Part shown: positions 41,739 to 49,918 of the stretch, piece by piece | Position numbering within the stretch: position 1 is the stretch's first letter | How the letters are laid out: each line of letters opens with the position of its first letter | From: Chlamydiia bacterium | GTDB taxonomy: Bacteria > Chlamydiota > Chlamydiia > Chlamydiales > Rhabdochlamydiaceae | Reading direction: 5' to 3' | NCBI GenBank assembly: GCA_021324995.1 | Contig: JAJPIB010000062.1 | Coordinates: 1 to 50,105, forward strand | Length of the DNA stretch: 50,105 bases | The notes under the pieces: model-generated | Seen by the model: only the letters and a program-made list of their open reading frames with translations | What the model was told of the DNA's origin: nothing | Database searches by the model: none | Made by a program: the position numbers and the translations under genes

Positions 41739-42761
41739 ATGAAAGATCAACTGTCTACCCTTCGCATCCAATTCCAATCCGAACTTTCAGCAACCCAAGC
41801 CAGTAAGGATGTTGAGCAGCTTAAGGTTAAATACCTCGGCAAAAAAGGCTCCATTCAAGAGCTTATGCAGCATCTCCGCAATACACCTGCAGAAGAGCGA
41901 CCTGCTGTAGGCCAACAGATCAATACTCTCAAAGAAGAGATCACTCATCTCTGCGATCAAGCGCTGCATTCCTTCTCTCAGGCAGAACTAGCAAAACGTC
42001 TCGGCGAGGAAAAAATCGATATTTCTCTTCCTGGACGCAAAAGTTATCTTGGCAAAGCCCACCCGTTATCTCATATGATGGAAGAAATTATCCAAATTTT
42101 CATCAGCATGGGTTTTTCCGTGCAATACGGCCCTGATATCGACAGCGACTATTACAATTACGAAGGACTGAACTTTCCTCCAGATCACCCTGCTCGCGAT
42201 ATGCAGGACACCTTTTATATCACCAAAGAGATGCTGCTTCGCTCACATACATCGAATACCCAGTTACGCGTGATGGAAAATCATCAACCCCCGATTCGTA
42301 TCGTTGCGCCAGGAACAGTCTACCGCAATGAGACAATCAGCAGCAGATCCCATGTTTTCTTCCATCAGGTCGAAGGCCTCTATGTCGATAAAGGTGTTTC
42401 TTTCGCAGATCTCTTCTCAACACTTGATGAGTTCTGCGATAAGCTTTTCGGACGAAAAGTCCAAACGCGTTACCGTCCAAGCTACTTTCCCTTTGTTGAA
42501 CCCGGCCTTGAGCTCGACGTCGCGTGCACATCATGTAATGGAAAAGGTTGTCGCCTTTGCAAACAGTCGGGTTGGCTCGAAATCCTCGGGGCAGGGATGG
42601 TGCATCCTGAAGTCCTCAAAAACGGAGGGGTCGATCCTGAAGTATATAGTGGATTTGCCTGGGGCATGGGCTTAGAGCGTCTAGCGATGTTGCGCTACGG
42701 CATGAAAGATATTCGCATGTTCACAGAAAACGATCTTCGCTTTCTTGAACAGTTTGCTTGA
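41739..42761 (+). CDS. pheS: Phenylalanyl-tRNA synthetase alpha subunit
   Basis: Class II synthetase catalytic subunit, 340 residues. Coiled-coil N-terminus with LGKKGSIQELMQHLRN, motif 1 region HPLSHMMEEIIQIFISMGF, DHPARDMQDTFYI, motif 2 TVYRNETISSRSHVFFHQVEG, and motif 3 GFAWGMGLERLAMLRYG. The segment CTSCNGKGCRLCKQSGW is a Cys-rich insertion typical of this family branch. pheT is not adjacent here, as in Chlamydia. The start ATG is weakly preceded by GAG. Confidence 0.97.
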   Translation: MKDQLSTLRIQFQSELSATQASKDVEQLKVKYLGKKGSIQELMQHLRNTPAEERPAVGQQINTLKEEITHLCDQALHSFSQAELAKRLGEEKIDISLPGRKSYLGKAHPLSHMMEEIIQIFISMGFSVQYGPDIDSDYYNYEGLNFPPDHPARDMQDTFYITKEMLLRSHTSNTQLRVMENHQPPIRIVAPGTVYRNETISSRSHVFFHQVEGLYVDKGVSFADLFSTLDEFCDKLFGRKVQTRYRPSYFPFVEPGLELDVACTSCNGKGCRLCKQSGWLEILGAGMVHPEVLKNGGVDPEVYSGFAWGMGLERLAMLRYGMKDIRMFTENDLRFLEQFA

Positions 42762-42801
42762 ACTTTATCCTTAAGTTATTATAATTGCTGCATCTTCGTG
42801 C

Positions 42802-42889
42802 GGAAGAGTGGCAGAGTGGCCTATCGCGGCTGTCTTGAAAACAGCAGTCGGGCAACCGACCGTGGGTTCGAATCCTACCTCTTCCGCCA
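42802..42889 (+). tRNA. tRNA-Ser (anticodon TGA)
   Basis: Class II tRNA with long variable arm. Acceptor GGAAGAG/CTCTTCC, anticodon stem GCTGT/ACAGC with loop CTTGAAA (anticodon TGA), variable stem TCGG/CCGA, T arm GTGGGTTCGAATCCTAC, discriminator G and encoded CCA. Confidence 0.95.
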
Positions 42890-42929
42890 TTTCTTAGACC
42901 TTTGAATCTCACCCTAATTAAATTTTCTC

Positions 42930-43328
42930 TTAGCAACCAGAGCCTGGCATCAGGACTGCGGGGACTAGATGATCTCCTTTTAATGTGTAGGTTTTGTTTG
43001 GGGAGACATCGACCCAATTGGTGAGAAGGTCGGGGGCTTCGCTATTGTTTGACCAAATAAGCACGCGGAAGAATTCCGCATTTTGAGGGATGGTCAGTTT
43101 GATCGTTCCTTGTTGGGAGATGGTTTGAATGGAGTTGTCATCCATTTTTGCTCCGCGCATAATGGCTTGATTGCCTTCTTGGACCTCTTTTGCGTTAGAT
43201 GCCCATTGCACAGCAATTCTAGCGTTTTGTTTTGGGTAGGGTGTTTCATTGTCAAGCGTGAGGGTTGCAGCAAATCCTGTGGAAGCGAATAGAAGAAACG
43301 AGAGAAAAAATAGTCTAATCTTTTTCAT
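42930..43328 (-). CDS. Small exported protein
   Basis: 132 residues with a clear signal peptide (KKIRLFFLSFLLFASTGFA, cleavage before ATLTLDNE). The mature part of about 112 residues is beta-rich, resembles no family I know, and ends ...VPAVLMPGSGC. Last gene of the minus-strand unit LicD - porin - formamidase - this gene, starting 10 bp after the formamidase stop. Co-operation with the porin/amidase pair in the periplasm is inferred from position only. Confidence 0.75.
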   Translation of the reverse strand: MKKIRLFFLSFLLFASTGFAATLTLDNETPYPKQNARIAVQWASNAKEVQEGNQAIMRGAKMDDNSIQTISQQGTIKLTIPQNAEFFRVLIWSNNSEAPDLLTNWVDVSPNKTYTLKGDHLVPAVLMPGSGC

Positions 43329-43338
43329 TTTTACCTTG

Positions 43339-44541
43339 TCATTCGACGGTTATGCCTTGCTGCGGAACGCAGGGAGCGTTTGCATTTGAAATAGGCGCTT
43401 TGAGCGGAAAAGTTCCTTCAGCGCAAAGGGTGAGTTTTTTGCCGGTGCCTTTGAAGGGTTGTTTAGGAATGTGCACGGTGACATTTTTGATGACGTTAAC
43501 GGCTTCTGCGATTTCAAAATCACCCACCATGCTTAGGAACTGATAGCTTTCTTCTGGAGAAAGTCCTTGTGTGCGCACAAGGAAATCGATTGCATTTTTA
43601 GAGGCAAGCCGCATGGCTTCCATCAGATCTGTATTTAGACCTACGATCATCCAGTGTGTCTCATTTTCGATAATGGGCCATGTGAAGACATTTCCCCCCT
43701 TTCTTTTTGTTTTATCAGAGACGCCTTCCGCTCTGAGATCTTTTCTAACGAAAAATTGAAGCACGATCGCTTCATAAGAGGTTTCAAGCGCTGTCACGTC
43801 GATTTCTCCATTGCTTTGCATGGCATGCGAATCTCCTGTCCACACAAGACCCCCTTTTTGGAAGACGGGAAGGAAAATGACAGAACCTGCTTGAAGCTCC
43901 GGTTGATCTAAATTTCCTCCAAAAGGTCCAGGTGGAACCGAATTAAATTCTCCGGCAACAGGCTGTCCCATTTGGGTAGGCATATCGACAGGCCAGCCCG
44001 ATGGCCAGTCAAGCGGTGGCGCTACCGCTAAAACTCCTGGAAACGGTTTTAGCTGAAGGCAGACGCCTTTGGTGAATTCGACGGTGTTGTTCCTTTTATC
44101 GAATTTAAAGTACTTGATCCTGGGTTTCGTAAATTCTGTGAGGATGCCTTGCGTGGGACTGAGGAAGTTATATCCAAAATCGTTGAGTTTGATTTCAAGA
44201 ACTCGGATCTCAAGCACGTCTCCCGGTTCTGCTCCTTCGATGTAGACAGGTCCTGTGACCGAGTGCATACCGCGTCTTTTCTGGATATCGTTGGCGACAT
44301 AGAATTTCGCAACATCTGCTGGCGTCGTTTTATTATAGACCATCGCGTGAAGGCAACTATTCCATGTTTCCATCGATACGATATCCCCTGAGCGAATCTT
44401 TACAGTCGGCGTTTTATTCAGGTCGAAAAGACCCAGCGTGACAGTTTCTGAGGTTGCAGGCACCCTGTGTGTTTCCGCCATGAGGAAAGAGAGGTTGCAT
44501 GCAGCAGAAAGTAGGGATAAGGAGATGAATTTTTTCAGCAT
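43339..44541 (-). CDS. Exported acetamidase/formamidase family protein
   Basis: 400 residues of the FmdA_AmdA family, which hydrolyses formamide, acetamide and similar short amides to ammonia and the acid. Family segments include RSGDIVSMETWNSCLHAM, GPVYIEGAEPGDVLEI, VPPGPFGGNLDQPEL, and FQKGGLVWTGDSHAMQSNGE with its conserved Asp/His. It carries a signal peptide (MLKKFISLSLLSAACNLSFLMAE), whereas characterised formamidases are cytosolic. It follows an OprB-type porin gene by 59 bp; in Methylophilus an amide porin (FmdC) is encoded with formamidase, a suggestive parallel. The natural substrate inside a host vacuole is unknown. Confidence 0.87.
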   Translation of the reverse strand: MLKKFISLSLLSAACNLSFLMAETHRVPATSETVTLGLFDLNKTPTVKIRSGDIVSMETWNSCLHAMVYNKTTPADVAKFYVANDIQKRRGMHSVTGPVYIEGAEPGDVLEIRVLEIKLNDFGYNFLSPTQGILTEFTKPRIKYFKFDKRNNTVEFTKGVCLQLKPFPGVLAVAPPLDWPSGWPVDMPTQMGQPVAGEFNSVPPGPFGGNLDQPELQAGSVIFLPVFQKGGLVWTGDSHAMQSNGEIDVTALETSYEAIVLQFFVRKDLRAEGVSDKTKRKGGNVFTWPIIENETHWMIVGLNTDLMEAMRLASKNAIDFLVRTQGLSPEESYQFLSMVGDFEIAEAVNVIKNVTVHIPKQPFKGTGKKLTLCAEGTFPLKAPISNANAPCVPQQGITVE

Positions 44542-44600
44542 AGTCCAACTCGATTGGGATTTTTAACCTACATGTAATAGGTGTCTGTAGAAAATGCAAG

Positions 44601-45869
44601 CTAAAACAGAACGATCAGTCTACCGGTGATGGCGACAACATTGGATTTGGTGGGGTGGGCACCGGGGTTGGGAATGTAACTGAGCACGGGTTGGAAGTAA
44701 GTGGATTTATACAATTGTCCCTGATAATAGGTTTGGAACATGAATTCAGAGTGTCTTGAGAACATAAATCGGTTTAGACGCGACCAAGCCATACCCATGC
44801 CGAAGGAGTCATTAGGACGATGCGGAACAAGCGCAAATGCAGTTAACCCTAAGCCGCCAAAGAGATTCATAGGGAGCGTTCTGGAATTGTTCCATCCGAA
44901 TTGAAAAAAACCTGAGACATTCCCTTGGTTGGTTGTCTCCGATTTCTTCACCCATAATGCCTGTGAACCAAAGGCATAGACGCCTCCTGTTCCGGTTTGG
45001 GATTGTGAATCTGACTTGAGTTTTCCACTTTGATACCATCCTCCAACTGCAGCAATGCCAGGTTTAGATTTTGCCCAACCGTAGCCCATTTCAGCGATCG
45101 AAAAATAGTAACCGTTAAAGCGAGGCCCTGTAAGTCCGGTTTGAACGCCCCGCGCAAGATTGCCATCAAAAAAGCCAAGGTTGACATAAGCTTCTTTTGT
45201 CGGTGCAAGGGTAGCGACAACACCGTAAACAGAGTTGTAATAGCCTCCAAGAACACCGATCATCGTGGGGTTAACAAAAATGGGGGTATAGATCAAACCT
45301 GTCACGGAGGGAATAGAAACTGCAGGATTATCTGTGGTAACGGGTTTGGAAACATTGTTAAAATGAAAGGTAGGCACCGTTTTTCCGATGCGCACGCTAA
45401 GCTTGTTGTGCCAAAATTTCTGGAGGATCCACAGTTGGTAAAGTTCCGAGCGATCCAAAGGCGGATGTCCCGGTAAACTGTTGTATCCTTGTACAACTCC
45501 AGCGTCGGCATTGGTCGACTGTCCGTTAAATTGGAGGAATTCCGATCCAATCAAAGCGCCTTTCCAGCCCATCGCTTTTTGAAGATCTATCGATAGATCG
45601 AGAATGAAGGAGCTATTACCCGTCCAACGTCGATTGTGATGGACTCCTGCAAGTCCATGCACGAGTGCGTTATAGTCGCTAACCCATACTCCTCCAAGAC
45701 GAACGCCAGAGCTTTTAGGGATGTGCAGCCATTGACCGAGTTTGCCTGTACCGACTTGCGAATTGACGGCGCCAGGGTTTCCGCTAATCCCATAGCTTGA
45801 TTCTTCCGCATAGACGGCAATAGCTCCAGTGAATAGACAAAATAACGTGAGCTTTCTGCACAGCTTCAT
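44601..45869 (-). CDS. OprB/FmdC-type outer-membrane porin
   Basis: 422 residues: signal peptide (LCRKLTLFCLFTGAIAVYA), then amphipathic beta strands throughout and a C-terminal aromatic residue (ITGRLIVLF), the usual outer-membrane insertion signal. GVWVSDYNALVHGLAGVHHNRRW and LYQLWILQKFWHNKLSVRIGKTVP resemble the carbohydrate-selective OprB family. Position directly before a periplasmic amidase suggests uptake of a small neutral solute such as an amide. It starts 16 bp after the LicD-like gene stop. Confidence 0.85.
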   Translation of the reverse strand: MKLCRKLTLFCLFTGAIAVYAEESSYGISGNPGAVNSQVGTGKLGQWLHIPKSSGVRLGGVWVSDYNALVHGLAGVHHNRRWTGNSSFILDLSIDLQKAMGWKGALIGSEFLQFNGQSTNADAGVVQGYNSLPGHPPLDRSELYQLWILQKFWHNKLSVRIGKTVPTFHFNNVSKPVTTDNPAVSIPSVTGLIYTPIFVNPTMIGVLGGYYNSVYGVVATLAPTKEAYVNLGFFDGNLARGVQTGLTGPRFNGYYFSIAEMGYGWAKSKPGIAAVGGWYQSGKLKSDSQSQTGTGGVYAFGSQALWVKKSETTNQGNVSGFFQFGWNNSRTLPMNLFGGLGLTAFALVPHRPNDSFGMGMAWSRLNRFMFSRHSEFMFQTYYQGQLYKSTYFQPVLSYIPNPGAHPTKSNVVAITGRLIVLF

Positions 45870-45885
45870 GGATCCTTAAGAACCC

Positions 45886-47055
45886 CTATTGGTAATAGGG
45901 ATGGTCTTCGACTTTCTTATAGGTTTTCGTTTCTTCATCCCAAAGCATGGTTGGATCGAGATTCTTTCCATATTTGCTTTGTAAGAAGGCAATAACATCA
46001 TTGGGAGCACGGACGGTCAGGTTGTCGAAAGTCGCCTTTCTCAGCGGAAATACCTCTTCATACTTTAAAGGCGGCATGCATTTGATCTCTGCAGTTTTCC
46101 AGCTGTCCGGGAACGGGCTATCCAAATAGGTAAAGAAATAGCCGACCGTTTTGTCCTCTTCATTGATTTGGTAGTGGTAGATATCGATGAAGTTTTTCGT
46201 CTCCTTAACATAAAGCTTAAGAAAGGATTTTGGTTTTTCATAGCTCGACCAATCTTGGATCTGATATTTTTCCGGATCAAGCGTGGAGAGGATTTTTTTC
46301 ACGTTATCGTGATCGGGAAGAAGAATTGAAAGATCGATGTCCCAGTCCCAAGGAATAATTCCTCCGTAACGGTACGCTCCAATGCATGTTCCACAATCAA
46401 TCCAATAAACAATGTTGTGCTTTTCAAAGAGGTCGACAATTTCTTTCAGGGCAGCGATTTCGATTTTTTGCTTTTTGGTAAGGTTGGAGGGCCGCTTGTG
46501 ATTTTGGCAAGGAATGAACTCATCCGAGTAAAAAGGAGGAAGTCCTTTAAGCTGGTACTCTTCAAGATGGGATTTGAGGGCAGATGTGGTCTCTAGATTT
46601 TGTTTGATCTCTCGATGTCTTTTACGGACTTCTGGCGAAAGGTAAGCGAGCCCCTTGAATGCGGCTCCTAAAACTTCGCTAAAGGGGAGTACAGCGACCG
46701 AAGCAAGTGTTTTTAGCCAATGCAGATTGTGGTAGTTGAAAAGTTGTTTCACTTCGCAATCTCTATTGATTTCTTTTCCTGCAAAAAGATACTGCGACGG
46801 GGTCAAAAAGAAATTACCCATCGACTCAATGACATTAGCACTCTGTATGCGCGTGTTTAAAAAAATACTTTCACGAATTGCATGATACGAAGAGACAACC
46901 GGAATGCCGATCGGCATCATGACATCGCGCACAAAGTCGGTGGGGACATCCACCCCATCCTGCTCTTCTGCAGAGAGAGTATTGCTAAATGCTGTCAGCA
47001 GCAAAAGACTGGCGAAGACAAAACTATTTTTTATTTTGCATAAAGAAAAATTCAT
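45886..47055 (-). CDS. LicD/fukutin-like protein with signal peptide
   Basis: 389 residues. An N-terminal signal peptide (FVFASLLLLTAFSNTLSA) is followed by about 150 residues of unclear type and then a LicD domain (about 220-389): VYWIDCGTCIGAYRYGGIIPWDWDIDLSILL contains the metal-binding D-x-D, and RAPNDVIAFLQSKYGKNL is the conserved C-terminal part. LicD proteins transfer phosphocholine or phospho-sugar groups to surface glycans, usually in the cytosol in bacteria; eukaryotic fukutin acts in the secretory lumen. An exported LicD is therefore unusual. First gene of the four-gene minus-strand unit. Confidence 0.8.
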   Translation of the reverse strand: MNFSLCKIKNSFVFASLLLLTAFSNTLSAEEQDGVDVPTDFVRDVMMPIGIPVVSSYHAIRESIFLNTRIQSANVIESMGNFFLTPSQYLFAGKEINRDCEVKQLFNYHNLHWLKTLASVAVLPFSEVLGAAFKGLAYLSPEVRKRHREIKQNLETTSALKSHLEEYQLKGLPPFYSDEFIPCQNHKRPSNLTKKQKIEIAALKEIVDLFEKHNIVYWIDCGTCIGAYRYGGIIPWDWDIDLSILLPDHDNVKKILSTLDPEKYQIQDWSSYEKPKSFLKLYVKETKNFIDIYHYQINEEDKTVGYFFTYLDSPFPDSWKTAEIKCMPPLKYEEVFPLRKATFDNLTVRAPNDVIAFLQSKYGKNLDPTMLWDEETKTYKKVEDHPYYQ

Positions 47056-47251
47056 AACGGCCTCATGAGGTAACTCAAATACTTTTTTTGCTCAGTTAAT
47101 CCGATCTTTGAATTTACTAAAAGCCTGATTTTTTTACTCTTCCGTAGGTTTATTTGAGAATTTTAATTTATTTTTATTTTAAATTTTTGAGTTTATTTAA
47201 TAAAAAACAGGTTCTGATACAATGCTGTAAATTTAACGGAGAAAGTTTGTT
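47056..47251. other. AT-rich divergent promoter gap
   Basis: 196 bp between the divergent LicD-like and RDD genes, strongly A+T-rich. GATACAATG about 30 bp before the RDD gene contains a fair -10 (TACAAT). I see nothing else. Confidence 0.35.
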
Positions 47252-48148
47252 ATGTTTAAATTTGAGATAAATAATTGGTTCAGAGCTCTTGCTAGATTCT
47301 GCGATTACTCACTCTTTTTCTTAGCCTTAGGCTTGGTCACATTATTCCTCCCTTATTTTTACGGTGCTTTTTTCTATTACATTCTTGCCGCTGTCGTCCC
47401 TTTCATTTGGGTTCCTGTGGAAGCCCTTTGGATTTCAAGATGGGGAAGCACTCCAGGAAAGCTCCTTTTTGGACTTTCTGTTTTAGATACGGCAGGAGCC
47501 CATCTTTCCTATACGGATGCGCTAAAATGGTCTCTTTTTCTTCCCCGAAATAAGGGTGTTGTCCGTCAAAAGAGCATTTCTTGGAAAAGAAAACTGTGCG
47601 CGTTTGTGACAAGTTCTGCTTTTGTTTTGGGAGCTATCTATGGGAATGGACTTTCCCTTTGGAGCGTAGGACTGGAAAAGGGAATTTCTCCAGATGGGTG
47701 GGTAGAGTATTCTTGCCATGACACCGGTTTCAAGGTTTCATTCCCTACAGATCCTGAGTCGGAATCCAAAGAGCTCGTCATTCCAGATAGTGGAAAAGTT
47801 CTCAATTACAAAGAGATCACGAGCGAAGAAAATGAAAAAGTGACTTATTCTGTCACACATCTCGATCTTCCGAGAAAATGGAGGCTTGCAGCGGATACAA
47901 CACTTCTTAAAGGGGTTCTTGAACAAATCGTTCTTCATAATTCTCAAACGGAACTTATCGAGAAAGAATTTAAAATGCTCGGAAAGCACCGCGTCTTAGA
48001 TTACCGCCTGAAGGAAGGAAAAGATGCGATCAAAGGCCGACTGATTATTGTGTCGGGAACTTTGTATCGTTTAATGATCGCTTATCCCCCATCACATGAG
48101 AAGCAGGTCGAGCAAAGTCCTTTCCTCGACTCGTTTGAAGTTTCCTAA
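47252..48148 (+). CDS. RDD-family membrane protein with soluble C-domain
   Basis: 298 residues. The N-terminal half is an RDD domain: RALARFCDYSLFFLALGLV with Arg/Asp, a second helix pair, and STPGKLLFGLSVLDTAG, the conserved loop. After a third helix (about 112-135) a soluble domain of about 150 residues follows (WVEYSCHDTGFKVSFPTDPE...), resembling PsbP-like stress or lipid-binding domains in bacteria. Some RDD proteins transport Na+ and protons; that is not shown here. GGAG lies 11 nt upstream of the ATG. Its TAA is the first base triplet of the palindromic element that follows. Confidence 0.8.
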   Translation: MFKFEINNWFRALARFCDYSLFFLALGLVTLFLPYFYGAFFYYILAAVVPFIWVPVEALWISRWGSTPGKLLFGLSVLDTAGAHLSYTDALKWSLFLPRNKGVVRQKSISWKRKLCAFVTSSAFVLGAIYGNGLSLWSVGLEKGISPDGWVEYSCHDTGFKVSFPTDPESESKELVIPDSGKVLNYKEITSEENEKVTYSVTHLDLPRKWRLAADTTLLKGVLEQIVLHNSQTELIEKEFKMLGKHRVLDYRLKEGKDAIKGRLIIVSGTLYRLMIAYPPSHEKQVEQSPFLDSFEVS

Positions 48149-48256
48149 CCTGAGTTTTGGGTTGATTTTATAGAGAATTACTGACGTGCCAAAATGGCAG
48201 AAATTTTGTCAAAAGATGCAGTAAGGCTCTATGAAAGGAGCCCAAAACTCAAGTTA
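48146..48256. repeat. Palindromic repeat, CCTGAGTTTTG family
   Basis: A 111-bp element with inverted ends TAACCTGAGTTTTGGG and CCCAAAACTCAAGTTA and internal TATAGAG/CTCTATG arms. It lies exactly between the stop codons of the convergent RDD and GNAT genes and could act as a two-way terminator. A half copy is at 35820-35880. Confidence 0.75.
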
Positions 48257-48862
48257 CTAATGTAGGTCCCGGATCCAAAAACTCATCGGTTGATCCGTGG
48301 GGTGTGTCTCATTGATTTTTTTCCAAGAGATGTGGCACTTGATTTCGGGATGGTGGACATAGCCTCTTTTTCTCCAAAAATCATCGAGAGGGATGAAGTC
48401 TTTGGGTCGATTCGGGTCCAGAGCATGGTGCTCGGGAACGCAGAAGCAGATATGCTTGAATTTCTTATAGTGGGAAACATGAGCTTCTCTTGCGTCGAAG
48501 AAATGATGTCCGATGCCGCGCCCGCGATAGCGCTTTAGAAGAGCAGAATCCCCGAAATAAAAGTAAGACTCGATGCTCCATTTGCGCTCTTTAAAAGGAT
48601 GTCGAAGCGTCTCTTCCTCGATTTCAAGAGGGGATCCCAAAGAAACTCCCACGAGAGTCGTATTGTCGAAGATGAGAACTGCGATGGTTTCCTTGTTTAA
48701 AGAAAGTCTCTTTAAGTAAGCGATTTCATCATCGTGTTGAGGATCTTTAAAATAGGGGTAGTCTTTAAAAACTTCCATGCGCAATTTAGCCATCGAATGA
48801 ATGTAAGGTTTCAGTCCAGGTCCAGTGAATGAGCGTACGTGAATGTCAGTCATTAGCATCAT
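48257..48862 (-). CDS. GNAT-family N-acetyltransferase
   Basis: About 201 residues. The acetyl-CoA loop is ALLKRYRGRGIGHHFFDAREAH (R-x-x-G-x-G pattern), with upstream strands LIFDNTTLVGVSLGSP and downstream FKHICFCVPEHHAL and FWRKRGYVHH, which complete the fold. The acceptor is unknown. GGAGGAG precedes tandem ATGs at 48862 and 48859; one of these is the likely start, with ATG 48853 and TTG 48874 less likely. Confidence 0.85.
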   Translation of the reverse strand: MMLMTDIHVRSFTGPGLKPYIHSMAKLRMEVFKDYPYFKDPQHDDEIAYLKRLSLNKETIAVLIFDNTTLVGVSLGSPLEIEEETLRHPFKERKWSIESYFYFGDSALLKRYRGRGIGHHFFDAREAHVSHYKKFKHICFCVPEHHALDPNRPKDFIPLDDFWRKRGYVHHPEIKCHISWKKINETHPTDQPMSFWIRDLH

Positions 48863-49058
48863 CGACTCCTCCAAAATAATTTGAATTAGAGTCTCTTATG
48901 GCGAAAAACCCAAATAAGTTAAAGGAGAAATTATATTGATGAAAAGTTGGAGAATCTGCCAACGCTGAAGGCGAGAGATGAATTCGCTATATACGGGTTG
49001 CATACTTTTCCTTTAGGTGTAGCGATTAAACCATCCATGGCATCATTGATGACACGGC

Positions 49059-49673
49059 CTAGTCGCTATCGTCATCTTCCTCGTCTTGATCTTCAGAGGG
49101 ACCCATATTAATGTTCACAACCACAGGGACCTGGACGGATGGGAAAGCCGGATTGAGCAAAACATAGCCACTCGAAACAATTCCAATGTACCATCCGGAA
49201 ATTTGCCATTCGGGCAGAAACACAACGCCAGGACCAAATCCCCAGTAAACGCCACCGAACCAAAATGGTGAAACCCAAGCTGCACCGTACCAAAAGCCCG
49301 GTCCGCCCCAAACGATCGGATGCCTCCAGCCAAAATGGGAGTGGTAATAGTGATCATCAAAACGTCCGTGATGATAATGCCCGCGAGCTTCTCTATGATC
49401 GCGTGAGCGTTGCTCGTGGTGTCCGTGGCCGCGATGATTACCGTGTCCCCGATCGCCATGTGATCCGTGGCCATGTTGATGGGATGAACCGTGTCCGCCA
49501 TGCCCGTGAGGTGATCCTCCGCTACCGTGCTGATGAGGCGATGATCCGTGCCCCCCTCCCCCCTGATGAGATGAGGCTTCTGTTTGAGAAGATAATTCCA
49601 AATTCTCTTTTGCAAATCCCAAAGATGTGGAGACAAAAATGGGAAGGGAAAATAATAAACTCCAGTTCTTCAT
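49059..49673 (-). CDS. Exported His/Gly-rich protein
   Basis: 204 residues: signal peptide (WSLLFSLPIFVSTSLGFA), then about 75 residues of almost pure Gly/His/Ser with many HGxHG units, a Trp/Gly/Phe-rich middle (WGGPGFWYGAAWVSPFWFGG), and an acidic end (EDQDEEDDDSD). The His-rich part could bind Zn, Cu or Ni in the periplasm or cell surface. The middle resembles short aromatic-rich regions of envelope proteins. No known enzyme domain. A minus-strand gap of about 180 bp separates it from the GNAT gene. Confidence 0.75.
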   Translation of the reverse strand: MKNWSLLFSLPIFVSTSLGFAKENLELSSQTEASSHQGGGGHGSSPHQHGSGGSPHGHGGHGSSHQHGHGSHGDRGHGNHRGHGHHEQRSRDHREARGHYHHGRFDDHYYHSHFGWRHPIVWGGPGFWYGAAWVSPFWFGGVYWGFGPGVVFLPEWQISGWYIGIVSSGYVLLNPAFPSVQVPVVVNINMGPSEDQDEEDDDSD

Positions 49674-49752
49674 CTTTCTCTCCTGAGTAGTGGATTATCA
49701 GATTAAACTCAACATAGTGTTTGCAGAAGATGGTGTCAATAAATTTTTAACA

Positions 49753-49916
49753 TATGCTGGTGACATTTCAAATGGGCTAGAGAATTTTGGTTTAACACGA
49801 CCATTTTTTGATCCATCAAACAGGGGCATTATTCGAGCAATAAGACCCTGTTTGATGGATCGGGAAAGGGGGTTGTTAAAATCGAAATTCTCTAGCCGAT
49901 TGAAACGGAACCGGTA
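49753..49916. repeat. Long palindromic element at window edge
   Basis: About 165 bp that reads nearly the same on both strands: outer arms TATGCTGGTGACATTTCAAA / GTTTCAATCGG...CCGGTATA, then GGCTAGAGAATTT / AAATTCTCTAGCC, then GATCCATCAAACAGGG / CCCTGTTTGATGGATC. No gene. Probably a further miniature element; only one copy is in the window. Confidence 0.6.
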
Positions 49917-49918
49917 TA

